A DNA stretch of 64,000 nucleotides, from the NCBI RefSeq assembly GCF_037381185.1, contig NZ_JARRQY010000018.1:21213-85212 (forward strand). The letters run 5' to 3'. Below are positions 1-7,798 of this stretch, in pieces. Under the pieces are notes generated by a model. The model was given only the letters and a program-made list of their open reading frames with translations, had not been told where the DNA came from and did not search any database. Position 1 is the stretch's first letter, and every line of letters starts with the position of its first letter. The stretch comes from Acidihalobacter_A sp037381185 (GTDB taxonomy: Bacteria; Pseudomonadota; Gammaproteobacteria; DSM-5130; Acidihalobacteraceae). A program made the translations under genes and the position numbers.

Positions 1-1686
1 CTGCTTGCGGAGCACCTTCATTTCTCGCCGCACACTGGGCACATCCAGTTGTTCGATCAGCGGATGCTGCTAATGCACGCCTCTTCCTTCGCAGGATTGC
101 GCCGTGAGCTGATTGCCGGTCTCGGTACGGCGAAGGCGCGCGAGATGCTGACCCGACTCGGATACCAACAGGGGTTCGAAGATGGGCAGCGCGTACGGGA
201 ACTGGAGGATACTCAGTTGTCCGATGCGTTGAAGCTGGGGCCGCGCTTGCGTGAGATCGAGGGGTTCGTTCGCAATCAACCCATCGATGCCATGCGTTTC
301 GATATCGAGCGAGGGGAGTTCTGGGGGGACTATATCTGGACGGCATCCTGGGAAGCGCAGGCGCATCTCCAGCACAGTGGGGTGAGCGGTTCGCCGGTGT
401 GCTGGGTCATGGTCGGCTATGCCGATGGTTATTGCACAGCGGTTACCGGCGTGCCCATCCATTGGCGCGAGGTCGAATGCGCTGGCATGGGGCACGAGCA
501 TTGCCGCGTCGTGGGGAAGCCGCTGGCGGATTGGGATGGTCTCGGTGCAGAGGATGCAGGATTTCTGGAGATCGACACCTTCGTGGGAGCCTGCGAACTG
601 GGGTATGGGACGGGTGCCCGGGGCCGTGGGAAGGTGCCTGACCAAGACGGTTTCGAAGGATTCGTAGGCGCATCCGCCGGCTTCAACACGGTCGCGCATT
701 TGGTTCGCCAGGTGGCTCCGACCGATTCGACGGTGCTGTTCAGGGGAGAAAGCGGCGTCGGCAAGGAATGTTTCGCGCGTGCGATGCACTCGATCAGTTC
801 CCGCTCCGACGGGCCGCTGGTGTCCGTCAACTGCGCCGCCATACCGCCGGATCTGGTGGAGGCCGAGTTGTTCGGGGTGGAGCGCGGGGCTTTCACCGGC
901 GCCGACCGTTCGCGACCGGGGCGGTTCGAGAGGGCCCATGGGGGTACGCTGTTCCTGGATGAAATCACCAGCCTGTCTCTACCGGCGCAAGGCAAGGTAC
1001 TCCGCGCGTTGCAGGAGAGGGAGATCGAGCGGGTAGGGGGCACCGAAGTTCGCAGGGTCGACGTGCGCGTCGTGGCGGCGGCCAACCGGGACCTGAGAGA
1101 CGAGGTGGAAGCCGGTCGCTTTCGTACCGATCTGTTCTACCGGCTGAATGTGTTTCCTATCGTGATTCCTCCGCTGCGCGACCGCCGGGAGGATATTCCC
1201 CTGTTGATAGCGCTGTTCCTCAGGAAAAATGCCAAGCGCTGCAACAAGGACGTGCGCGGATTGACGTCGCGAGCCTACGCCGCGTTGTTGGACTACGACT
1301 GGCCCGGGAACGTGCGCGAGTTGGAAAACATGATCGAGCGCGGCGTTATTCTCGCCGAGCCTGGGGGCTGCCTCGATGTGCAGCATTTGTTCGCCGGAGG
1401 CGAAAAGCTGGGTGACGGTTCGTTCAGTCTGGGTTTGGAAGGGGCGTTGGTGCCTTATCCGGCAGGCAGCGAAGGTGCCCGGACAACGGAACGGGAGCAG
1501 CGTTTGGTCGACGAACTGTTGGAGCGGCTGCCTTCCTTTGACGAGATAGAGTCGCTGCTGTTGGATCGCGCACTGACCAGGACCGGTGGCAACCTATCGG
1601 CCGCGGCGCGGTTGCTGCAGATGCGGCGAGGGCAAGTGGAATATCGGTTGCGCAAGGCGGCACCGCGCAGGAAAACCGAGCCGTAA
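1..1686 (+). CDS. Sigma54-dependent transcriptional activator, XylR/DmpR/PoxR type (5' end outside window)
   Basis: The reading frame is open from the first base. The residues before the first possible start (TTG at 49) already match the XylR_N sensor domain, so the true start lies upstream. Domains in order, counted from the window edge: XylR_N, then a V4R-like cysteine-containing segment (about 150-175), then a sigma54 AAA+ domain with Walker A GESGVGKE (about 249-256), the sigma54-contact loop GAFTGA (296-301) and Walker B LFLDE (about 318), and a C-terminal Fis-type helix-turn-helix (NLSAAARLL). In this family the N-terminal domains bind phenol- or toluene-like aromatics and release the ATPase to activate sigma54 promoters. 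No -24/-12 promoter or catabolic operon is visible in the window, so the target genes are probably upstream. Family certain, inducer unknown. Confidence 0.93.
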   Translation: MLAEHLHFSPHTGHIQLFDQRMLLMHASSFAGLRRELIAGLGTAKAREMLTRLGYQQGFEDGQRVRELEDTQLSDALKLGPRLREIEGFVRNQPIDAMRFDIERGEFWGDYIWTASWEAQAHLQHSGVSGSPVCWVMVGYADGYCTAVTGVPIHWREVECAGMGHEHCRVVGKPLADWDGLGAEDAGFLEIDTFVGACELGYGTGARGRGKVPDQDGFEGFVGASAGFNTVAHLVRQVAPTDSTVLFRGESGVGKECFARAMHSISSRSDGPLVSVNCAAIPPDLVEAELFGVERGAFTGADRSRPGRFERAHGGTLFLDEITSLSLPAQGKVLRALQEREIERVGGTEVRRVDVRVVAAANRDLRDEVEAGRFRTDLFYRLNVFPIVIPPLRDRREDIPLLIALFLRKNAKRCNKDVRGLTSRAYAALLDYDWPGNVRELENMIERGVILAEPGGCLDVQHLFAGGEKLGDGSFSLGLEGALVPYPAGSEGARTTEREQRLVDELLERLPSFDEIESLLLDRALTRTGGNLSAAARLLQMRRGQVEYRLRKAAPRRKTEP

Positions 1687-1707
1687 ACTCCGCGCAAGCC
1701 GCGGCGT

Positions 1708-1878
1708 ATGGACTGGACGGACTTCGTCTATCTGCTGCTGGTGCAGAGAGCCATGCAGCTCGTGCTCGATCGCGGCACGCAGTACGGCTGGTATTCGTCG
1801 CCGTATATCATCAGTGCGACGGTGGTGAGCGGTATGGCCGGTCAGCTGCAGCAACTCGTTCAGCGCTTCGGCATCTGA
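1708..1878 (+). pseudogene. Remnant of an EmrB/DHA2-type multidrug efflux transporter
   Basis: This short open frame encodes 56 residues and begins 21 bases after the regulator stop. The stretch MQLVLDRGTQYGWYSS resembles the conserved mid-protein loop of DHA2 major-facilitator exporters (EmrB has LQMVLDRGKELDWFSS), followed by a hydrophobic segment. A complete transporter has about 500 residues and 14 membrane segments, so this can only be a truncated fragment. The match rests on one motif recalled from the family, so the assignment is tentative. Confidence 0.45.
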
Positions 1879-1941
1879 GCACTGCGTCGGACAGGACGAC
1901 TGCGGCAGGACGTCGTTTCCGCCGCCCTGCCGCCATGCCGA

Positions 1942-2367
1942 TCACGCGACGTTCAGCGTGACGTCGATGTTGTTGCGAGTGGCGTTCGAGTATGGGCACA
2001 CCGCATGCGCCTTGTGCGCCAGTTCTTCGGCTTCGTCTCGGCTGAAGCCGGGCACCTGGATGTACAGCTCCACTTCTATGCCGAAGCCGGCTGGGATCTG
2101 ACCGATGCCGACTCTGCCGGTCACGCTGGTGCCTTCGGGCAACTTCTGTTTTTCCTGGCTGGCCACGAAGTTCATGGCGCTAAGAAAGCAGGCCGAATAG
2201 CCGGCCGCGAACAGTTGCTCGGGATTGGTTCCGCTAGCCCCGTTGCCGCCGAGTTCCTTGGGCATGGCGAGATTTACGTCGAGCGCGCCGTCGGAGGAGA
2301 CGGCCCGGCCGTCGCGGCCGCCGGTAACCTTCGCTTCGGTACGGTAGAGAATGGTATCGATGCTCAT
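1942..2367 (-). CDS. ohr: Organic hydroperoxide resistance peroxidase Ohr (OsmC superfamily)
   Basis: The product is a 141-residue thiol peroxidase that reduces organic hydroperoxides and peroxynitrite in the cytoplasm. Both catalytic cysteines are in their family contexts: C60 in GYSACFLSAM and C124 in HAVCPYSNATR. The length equals the family norm. It is the second gene after ohrR on the same strand, with 89 bases between them that contain an inverted repeat matching an OhrR-type operator (2419-2441), so repression relieved by peroxide is expected. The ATG at 2367 gives the usual N-terminus of the family. Confidence 0.96.
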   Translation of the reverse strand: MSIDTILYRTEAKVTGGRDGRAVSSDGALDVNLAMPKELGGNGASGTNPEQLFAAGYSACFLSAMNFVASQEKQKLPEGTSVTGRVGIGQIPAGFGIEVELYIQVPGFSRDEAEELAHKAHAVCPYSNATRNNIDVTLNVA

Positions 2368-2418
2368 GTTGATTTACCTCTTCGGTTAGGTGCGTGGCCG
2401 CACGGTGGTTACTATCGA

Positions 2419-2441
2419 GCTATTTAATAGTGCGCTATTAG
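2419..2441. promoter_or_regulatory. Probable OhrR operator in front of ohr
   Basis: The AT-rich intergenic segment contains TAATAG (2425-2430), four bases, then CTATTA (2435-2440), a perfect six-base inverted repeat. It also contains GCTATTTAA (2419-2427), a half-site shared with the second repeat upstream of ohrR. The position just upstream of the ohr start (2367) is right for an operator. Binding is inferred. Confidence 0.6.
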
Positions 2442-2456
2442 ACAGGCCGAAAAAAA

Positions 2457-2927
2457 TCAAGATGGTTCTTCCAGGTGTCGACGCAGCGTATGCAACTGCT
2501 CCCGTAACGCCACCAGTTCGTCTGCCGAGCAGTGCGTGGCGTCGAAGACGGCGCGCTGAATATCGCCCGCTCTGGATTGCAGGGCCCGTCCATCCTCGGT
2601 CAGCGATACCAGCACCTGTCGCTCGTCGTCGCGCGAGCGTGTGCGGGTTACCAGCCCTGCGGCGTCCATGCGCTTCAGCAGCGGCGTCAGCGTCGCGGAT
2701 GCGGAGTCCAGCAGTAGGCGCTCGCTGATTTCCGAAACGCTCAGGCTGTCGTGTTCCCAGAGAATCAGCATGACCAGGTACTGTGGATAGGTCAGATTCA
2801 GCGACCTCAGGACCTTGCGATACACCTTGTTCATGGACAGTTGCGTCGCGTACAAGGCGAAACACAGCTGCGCATCCAGCTCGAGTACCGGCAGATTTTG
2901 CGCTTCGGTTGGAGTGAGCTTTCCCAT
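2457..2927 (-). CDS. ohrR: MarR-family organic-peroxide sensor OhrR
   Basis: The product is a 156-residue winged-helix repressor. The peroxide-sensing cysteine is C22 (LELDAQLCFALYA), and a second cysteine, C133 (THCSADEL), makes it a two-cysteine OhrR of the Xanthomonas type, in which oxidation is expected to form an intersubunit disulfide. The DNA-binding helix lies around residues 60-85 (SVSEISERLLLDSASATL), followed by the wing with RDDERQ. It is transcribed in the same direction as ohr and precedes it. An AT-rich inverted repeat at 2954-2973, upstream of its own start, suggests autoregulation. Confidence 0.93.
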   Translation of the reverse strand: MGKLTPTEAQNLPVLELDAQLCFALYATQLSMNKVYRKVLRSLNLTYPQYLVMLILWEHDSLSVSEISERLLLDSASATLTPLLKRMDAAGLVTRTRSRDDERQVLVSLTEDGRALQSRAGDIQRAVFDATHCSADELVALREQLHTLRRHLEEPS

Positions 2928-2953
2928 GGGTTCGCATGGTATGACGCAGGCGA

Positions 2954-2973
2954 TTAAATAGCAAGCTACTTAA
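2954..2973. promoter_or_regulatory. Probable OhrR operator upstream of ohrR
   Basis: TTAAATAGC (2954-2962), two bases, then GCTACTTAA (2965-2973): an inverted repeat matching at eight of nine positions. It shares the half-site TTAAATAGC (read as GCTATTTAA) with the repeat upstream of ohr. The location is 27-46 bases upstream of the ohrR start on the minus strand. Confidence 0.6.
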
Positions 2974-3075
2974 GTTCAGCCGAGGATCAATAGCGCGGTT
3001 TGCGCCCTGCAGCGAGCTGAAGATAGCGGGCAGTGCCGGGCGCGGGATGATTGATTTTGTTGTCTGGAGTGTTAT

Positions 3076-3097
3076 TAATTCCATAATTATGGAATTA
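3076..3097. promoter_or_regulatory. Perfect 22-base palindrome, probable ArsR operator
   Basis: The segment is exactly equal to its own reverse complement over 22 bases, with half-site TAATTCCATAA. It ends eight bases before the arsR start at 3105. ArsR/SmtB repressors bind AT-rich inverted repeats overlapping the promoter of their own operon, which this position fits. No other gene is close enough to own it except the divergent ohrR (start 2927). Confidence 0.7.
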
Positions 3098-3104
3098 TAG
3101 AAAT

Positions 3105-3428
3105 ATGGAGATGAACACGGTCATTGCCGCTCTTTCCGCCCTGGCCCAGGAAAGCCGTCTGGCGATCTTTCGCAGCCTCGTCGTGGCGGGGCCGGAAGGC
3201 ATGACGCCTAGCGCACTGTCCGAAGCGCTGTCGCTCGCACCGGCCACGCTGTCGTTCCATCTCAAGGAACTGGTGCAGGCGGGATTGCTGCGCAAGCGCC
3301 AGGACGGCCGCTACATCCACTATCAGGCCGACTTCGAAGCCATGAGCGGCGTGATCGAATACCTCACCGAGAATTGCTGCCAGGGCCAGTGCTGCGACAT
3401 CGACGGCACTGCCTGCGCGGCGTCCTGA
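3105..3428 (+). CDS. arsR: ArsR-family arsenite-responsive repressor
   Basis: The product is a 107-residue winged-helix repressor of the ArsR/SmtB superfamily. The recognition helix lies near residues 40-60 (SLAPATLSFHLKELVQAG). The thiols are not in the helix-3 CxC of plasmid R773 ArsR. They lie at the C-terminus: C91 and C92 in YLTENCCQGQCC, plus C96, C97 and C104. This is the layout described for the Acidithiobacillus ferrooxidans type, in which As(III) is bound by C-terminal cysteines. It is followed after 14 bases by the arsI-like gene, so both are probably co-transcribed and derepressed by trivalent arsenic. ATG at 3105 is used; ATG at 3111 is an alternative. Confidence 0.9.
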   Translation: MEMNTVIAALSALAQESRLAIFRSLVVAGPEGMTPSALSEALSLAPATLSFHLKELVQAGLLRKRQDGRYIHYQADFEAMSGVIEYLTENCCQGQCCDIDGTACAAS

Positions 3429-3442
3429 CCAGGAGAATGCCG

Positions 3443-3892
3443 ATGAAACGCTTCCACGTGCACCTGTCCGTCGCCGATCTGGGCGACAGCATCCGTTACT
3501 ACACGTCGCTCTTCGGCGCCGAGCCGACGGTGACCAAACCCGACTACGCCAAGTGGATGCTCGACGATCCGCGCGTGAACTTCGCGATTTCCCAGCGCGG
3601 CGCCAAGCCGGGCCTGGACCATTTGGGTTTCCAGGTGGAGTCCGACGAGGAGTTGGCGCAGATCAACGAGCGTCTGGAGTCGGCAGAACTGCCGTCGGTC
3701 GAGGAGACCGGCGCCGCCTGCTGCTATGTGCGTTCGAACAAATACTGGTCGGTCGATCCGCAAGGCGTTGCCTGGGAGGGCTTCCATTCGCTCAGCGACA
3801 TCCCGACCTTCAACGAGGCGGAGGATAGCGGGGCGACGGCCTGCTGCGCACCCAAGGCGCAAGCGCAACAGGCGGGCGGGGGCTGCTGCTGA
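3443..3892 (+). CDS. arsI: ArsI/CadI-type metal-dependent dioxygenase (C-As lyase), glyoxalase fold
   Basis: The product has 149 residues and the vicinal-oxygen-chelate fold. ArsI uses Fe(II) and oxygen to cleave the carbon-arsenic bond of trivalent organoarsenicals. The expected metal ligands can be placed at H5, H60 and E112 (WEGFHSL). The substrate-binding cysteine pair is C93-C94 (GAACCYVRSN), and there are further CC pairs near and at the C-terminus. ATG at 3443 is preferred over ATG at 3437 because AGGAG (3431-3435) is then seven bases away. Gene order arsR-arsI supports the role. CadI-like proteins of unclear substrate are the alternative. Confidence 0.85.
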   Translation: MKRFHVHLSVADLGDSIRYYTSLFGAEPTVTKPDYAKWMLDDPRVNFAISQRGAKPGLDHLGFQVESDEELAQINERLESAELPSVEETGAACCYVRSNKYWSVDPQGVAWEGFHSLSDIPTFNEAEDSGATACCAPKAQAQQAGGGCC

Positions 3893-3991
3893 CGGAAGCT
3901 TTTGCACGCCGCGAACCGGATTGATTTCGCCATGGGCGCCTCGCAAAGGGCACCCATGGCGTTTCCCAGCCCTTCCGGCCGGCGATGCGGC

Positions 3992-4855
3992 TCAGAAGTT
4001 CGACGCCGCGTCTGGATAGTCCGCGCCCAGCGTGGTTTGCTCCCAGGCGTCGAAGTCGCGTTTCTTGGCTTCCAGACCTTCGCGCGCGAGGTCGAGCGCC
4101 GGCTTGCCGAGCAGCAGGTGCCGCGGCGGAGTCGGCGAGGCGACGATGTCGATGAGCGCCTGCGCGGCGCGTACCGGATCGCCCTGCTGCTTGCCGTCGC
4201 GGTCATGCGTCTGCCGGCGGCGCAGGCCGGCCGTTTCCGCGTAGTCGTTGATCTCGATCGCGGATTGCACGAGCGAGCGGCCGGCGAAGTCGGTGCGAAA
4301 CGGTCCCGGTTCGACTGCGGTGACCTTGATGCCGAGCGGTTCCACTTCGATCGCCAGCGAACCGGACAGGCCTTCGACCGCGAACTTGGTGGCATGGTAG
4401 TAGCCGCTCGCGGCGAAGCTGACCAGCCCGCCGATGGACGAGAGGTTGATGATGTGGCCGCTGCGGCGGGCGCGCATGCCGGGCAGCACCGCCTTGGTCA
4501 CGTCGATGAGCCCGAAGACGTTGGTGTCAAACATTTTGCGCACGGGCTCGTCCTCGCCTTCCTCGACGGCGGCCAGATAGCCGTAGCCGGCGTTGTTCAC
4601 CAGTACGTCGATGCGGCCGAACCTGTCCTCGGCCTGCCGTACGGCGCGGCCGATCGCCTCGCGGTCGGTGACGTCCAGCGACAGGGTTAGGGCGGTGTTC
4701 GGGTGGCCTTCGATCAGATCCCGTAGCTTGCCGGCGTCGCGCGCCGTGGCCACCACGCGGTAGTCCTGCGCGAGCAGCAGTTTGGTCAGTTCGCGGCCGA
4801 AGCCGGTGGAGCAGCCGGTGATGAACCAGACCGGCGTCTGTTCGTTGTTTGGCAT
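3992..4855 (-). CDS. Short-chain dehydrogenase/reductase
   Basis: The product is a 287-residue classical SDR oxidoreductase. The cofactor-binding glycine motif ITGCSTGFGREL is near the N-terminus, NNAGYG is at about residue 87, and the catalytic YHATK is at about 155. The substrate cannot be predicted. It is the second gene of a probable two-gene operon behind an aldo-keto reductase (47-base gap). The same reading frame stays open well upstream, across the reductase gene, but only this ATG gives a normal SDR N-terminus. Confidence 0.9.
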   Translation of the reverse strand: MPNNEQTPVWFITGCSTGFGRELTKLLLAQDYRVVATARDAGKLRDLIEGHPNTALTLSLDVTDREAIGRAVRQAEDRFGRIDVLVNNAGYGYLAAVEEGEDEPVRKMFDTNVFGLIDVTKAVLPGMRARRSGHIINLSSIGGLVSFAASGYYHATKFAVEGLSGSLAIEVEPLGIKVTAVEPGPFRTDFAGRSLVQSAIEINDYAETAGLRRRQTHDRDGKQQGDPVRAAQALIDIVASPTPPRHLLLGKPALDLAREGLEAKKRDFDAWEQTTLGADYPDAASNF

Positions 4856-4902
4856 GGTTGTTCGTCCTTGAGTTGATGGAACGAGTGCGATGAGCGCGGC
4901 AT

Positions 4903-5892
4903 TCAGCGGTCGACCATCGCCATCATGCGTTCGGGGTAGCGCGGCCCGGAGATCCTTTCGGGAGCCAGTGCCTGGTCGAGCGTCTGCATCTGCGCGGCAT
5001 CGAGCGCGATGGCCGCGGCGGCGACGTTCTCCTCCAGGTACCGGCGGCGCTTGGTGCCGGGGATGGGCACGATGTCCTCTCCCTTGTGCAGCAGCCAGGC
5101 GAGCGCGATCTGTCCCGGTTTGGCGCCCAGGCCTTCGGCGATTTCGCGCACGGTCTGCGCGGCCTGCATGTTGATGTCGTAGTTTTCGCCCTGGTAGCGC
5201 GGGTCGTTGCGGCGGAAGTCGGTTTCGGGATACTCCTCGGCGCGTTTGATCGCGCCGGTGAGAAAGCCGCGTCCCAGCGGCGAGAATGGCACCAGCCCGA
5301 TGCCCAGTTCGCGCAGGGTGGGGATGACGTCCTGCTCCAGATTGCGCTCCCACAGCGAATACTCGCTCTGCACCGCGCTGACCGGGTGTACGGCGTGGGC
5401 GCGCCGAATGTTGCCGACGCCGGCTTCCGACAGGCCGAAGAAACGCACCTTGCCCTGCTGCACCAGTTCGCCGACGGCGCCGGCTACCTCCTCGATGGGT
5501 ACGTCGCGGTCGACGCGGTGCTGGTAGAGCAGGTCGATGTGGTCGGTGCGCAGGCGTTTGAGCGAGCCTTCTACGACTTCGCGGATGTGCTCGGGACGGC
5601 TGTTGGCGCCGGTCATCTTGCCGTCCTCGATGCGGAAGCCGAACTTGGTCGCGAGCACGACCTGATCGCGCTTGCCGGCCAGCGCGCGACCGAGCAGGTC
5701 CTCGTTGGAGAAGGGGCCGTAGACCTCGGCGGTGTCGAGGAAGTTGCAGCCGAGTTCGATGGCGCGGTGCAGCGTGGCGATGGACTCGGCTTCGTCTGCC
5801 GGGCCGTAGGATTGGCTCATGCCCATACAGCCCAGGCCGATAGCGGAAACCTCGAGCCCCTGGCTGCCGAGTTTGCGTTTGTTCAATGTCAT
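4903..5892 (-). CDS. Aldo/keto reductase
   Basis: The product is a 329-residue NADPH-dependent aldo/keto reductase with a (beta/alpha)8 barrel. The catalytic tetrad is visible: D and Y in NFLDTAEVYG, K in LATKFG and H in LLYQHRVD. ATG at 5892 (start MTLNKRKLGSQGL) is preceded by GAGG and gives the family's usual N-terminus; an upstream extension to 5934 is less likely. It is transcribed ahead of the SDR gene. Substrate unknown. Confidence 0.92.
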   Translation of the reverse strand: MTLNKRKLGSQGLEVSAIGLGCMGMSQSYGPADEAESIATLHRAIELGCNFLDTAEVYGPFSNEDLLGRALAGKRDQVVLATKFGFRIEDGKMTGANSRPEHIREVVEGSLKRLRTDHIDLLYQHRVDRDVPIEEVAGAVGELVQQGKVRFFGLSEAGVGNIRRAHAVHPVSAVQSEYSLWERNLEQDVIPTLRELGIGLVPFSPLGRGFLTGAIKRAEEYPETDFRRNDPRYQGENYDINMQAAQTVREIAEGLGAKPGQIALAWLLHKGEDIVPIPGTKRRRYLEENVAAAAIALDAAQMQTLDQALAPERISGPRYPERMMAMVDR

Positions 5893-6339
5893 GGCGTGTC
5901 CTCGAATGGGACGACCAACGCGGGCTTCTTCCACGGAGGATAAGCACGGGCGTTTGGGGTCGTGTGAATGTCAGCGACGTTTGCCGTTTGTGGCAACACC
6001 GCGATCTGCGCGATCGCGGAACAGCTCCGGAGAGCTTTAGAACTAAGCTACGCGAACCGTGGCTTGTATGCGTGCCGCCCGGGGACGGGCAGCGAACGGA
6101 ATGAGCTTAGCACAAGATTGGATACTGGCCGCGGAGCGGGTGCGAGCATCCGGGCCCAGCTTCCGATGAAGATGCGCTGTGACTCGGATTAAAATCAACA
6201 TATGTCAATGCGGATATGCTGCGAACGAAAACGCCGTTGAAACTGCGCCGTGAGGCTATGTTTCCAAGGAGCTGGCTAACGAAGCACCGGTGCATGTACC
6301 CACATCCATATCCTCGAGCAGCGCGTCTAGGGCGCGCCG
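5893..6339. other. Intergenic region without a supported gene
   Basis: About 450 bases between the aldo/keto reductase start and the decayed oxidoreductase gene. Only short open frames with no recognisable product are present. It should hold the reductase/SDR operon promoter, but I could not single out convincing -35/-10 boxes. The 3' part may include unrecognisable remains of the neighbouring pseudogene. Confidence 0.5.
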
Positions 6340-7359
6340 GCCAAGGTCAAGGCGATACCGAGTCTTGAGGTGGCGTTCGGCCGGACCCGCCTCATCGGGT
6401 CGCGGATGGCGGTGATCAAGGCGGACGGCAGCCGGCGCGAACTGCGTTTCGATCGTGCGATCCTCGTCACCGGTTCTCTGCCTTCGCGCCCTTCCATTCC
6501 CGGCGCCGATCTGCCCGGCGTGCTCGATTCGACGGGGCTGATCGAAATCGATGCTGTGCCGGAGTCGCTGGCCTCGATCGGCGGCGGATCGGTCGGTGTG
6601 GAAATGGCGTAGATTTACGCCATGCTTGCCGGCCTGCTCGCCGAGTGTCTGGCGGCTGAAGGCATAAGTCTGCGAACCGGCGTGAAGATCGAGTCGATTG
6701 AAGGCGAGGAAAACCGGCATACCGTTCGCTACAGTCTGGACGGACAACCCCGCGCAGGTGGAGGGCCATCGTCGCAGGCCGCCCTCCCAACGTCGAGGGA
6801 CTCGGCCTGGGGACGACCGCGGTGCGACATGACCGTCGCGGCATCAAGGTCGACGACACTCTGCAGACCGACGAGTCCGGCATCCATGCCACCGGCGATC
6901 TGGTGGTCAACCCCATGTTCGCGCATTGGGCCACCGCGCAGGCGCTGGTCGTGGCCCGTCATCTGCTCGGTGTGCCGGTCGCGTTCCCGCGCCGGGATTA
7001 CAACAGCGCGGTGATTTTCTCCTATCTCGAACTGGCCATGGCTGGGCTCACCGAGGAGGGGCCCGTGCGGCCGGGCAGGACGGGGGCGTGGCCGAGTACG
7101 ATTACCGCGGCGATGCCCGCACCGAGATCAGCGGCGCGGCCTTTGCTCGCCTGCGCTCGTCTATCGGCGCGGGGGCCGGAGCATCGTGTGCATCCATGCC
7201 CTGGTCAAAGGGACCGCGGACATTATGGGCGAAGTGGTGCTGGCGATGCGCCACGGCCTGACGCTGGAACGGTTCGCCGCCGCGATTCATCCGCACCTGA
7301 TTTTGACCGATGCCATGCGGGCGGCGAAGATGGCGCACCCGGGTGAGCGCCGCCGCTAG
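6340..7359 (+). pseudogene. Decayed FAD/NAD(P) disulfide oxidoreductase (dihydrolipoamide dehydrogenase/mercuric reductase-like)
   Basis: Successive pieces of one pyridine nucleotide-disulfide reductase can be read in the plus direction. ILVTGSLPSRPSIPG leads to a GGGSVGVEMA nucleotide-binding motif, then a TAG (6610-6612) where a glutamine would be expected before IYAM. About 25 residues are then missing before LAGLLAECLAAEGI. A frame change near 6745-6800 leads to GIHATGDL (the second FAD-binding motif), and another near 7080 leads to the C-terminal dimerisation domain (HALVKGTADIMGEVVLAMRHG). The N-terminal FAD motif and redox-active CxxxxC are absent. Gene death is certain; the exact subfamily is not. 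Confidence 0.8.
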
Positions 7360-7373
7360 GGGGCGCGAAGGCC

Positions 7374-7643
7374 TCAGCGCAGCTGGCTGTCCTTGCTGCC
7401 GCGGCGGTTGTAGCCGCTGAAAGCGGTGGCCTGTTTGTCATGTTCCTCTTGGCAGGCTACACACAGGCGCACGCCCTTGAGCGCCTGGCGGCGCGCCGGG
7501 GGGATTTCCTCGCCGCATTCCTCGCAGTGCGTCAGGCTTTGCTGACCCTGTGGCAGCTGGCTGCGTGCGCGCTGTAATGCGTCCTGAACGGTGTCGTCGA
7601 TCTGGTCCTGAACCGCGCCGTCTTTTGCCCATCCGCTCGCCAT
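7374..7643 (-). CDS. DksA/TraR-type zinc-finger protein (YbiI family)
   Basis: The product is a small 89-residue protein with the four-cysteine zinc finger CEECGEEIP ... LCVACQ and the C-terminal sequence GYNRRGSKDSQLR, which is nearly identical to the end of E. coli YbiI. The start at 7643 (MASGWAKDGAV) also matches that family. Members may modulate RNA polymerase like DksA, but the long coiled coil of DksA is missing and the function is unproven. It stands alone, convergent with the pseudogene. Confidence 0.9.
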   Translation of the reverse strand: MASGWAKDGAVQDQIDDTVQDALQRARSQLPQGQQSLTHCEECGEEIPPARRQALKGVRLCVACQEEHDKQATAFSGYNRRGSKDSQLR

Positions 7644-7798
7644 GAGTCTTCCCCGCTGCACGTGACTATGCCCTGATTATCGGACAAGCCGTGCCGTCTC
7701 GCCATGCTCGGGCAGGGCTGCACAAATGTTCCAGACCGTTGCGCCGAGGCGGCTAGAATTATGTTTAGGCAACGATTGGCGTCTGCTTCGAGTGACAT

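Noticed and set aside
3902..4690. Long plus-strand frame opposite the SDR gene
   Set aside because: It is the antisense shadow of a well-conserved SDR; composition is alanine/arginine/valine-rich as expected for GC-rich antisense frames, and no family motif appears.
4856..5947. Upstream extension of the SDR frame through the aldo/keto reductase gene
   Set aside because: The extension reads the reductase gene in the wrong frame; the SDR has a normal start at 4855.
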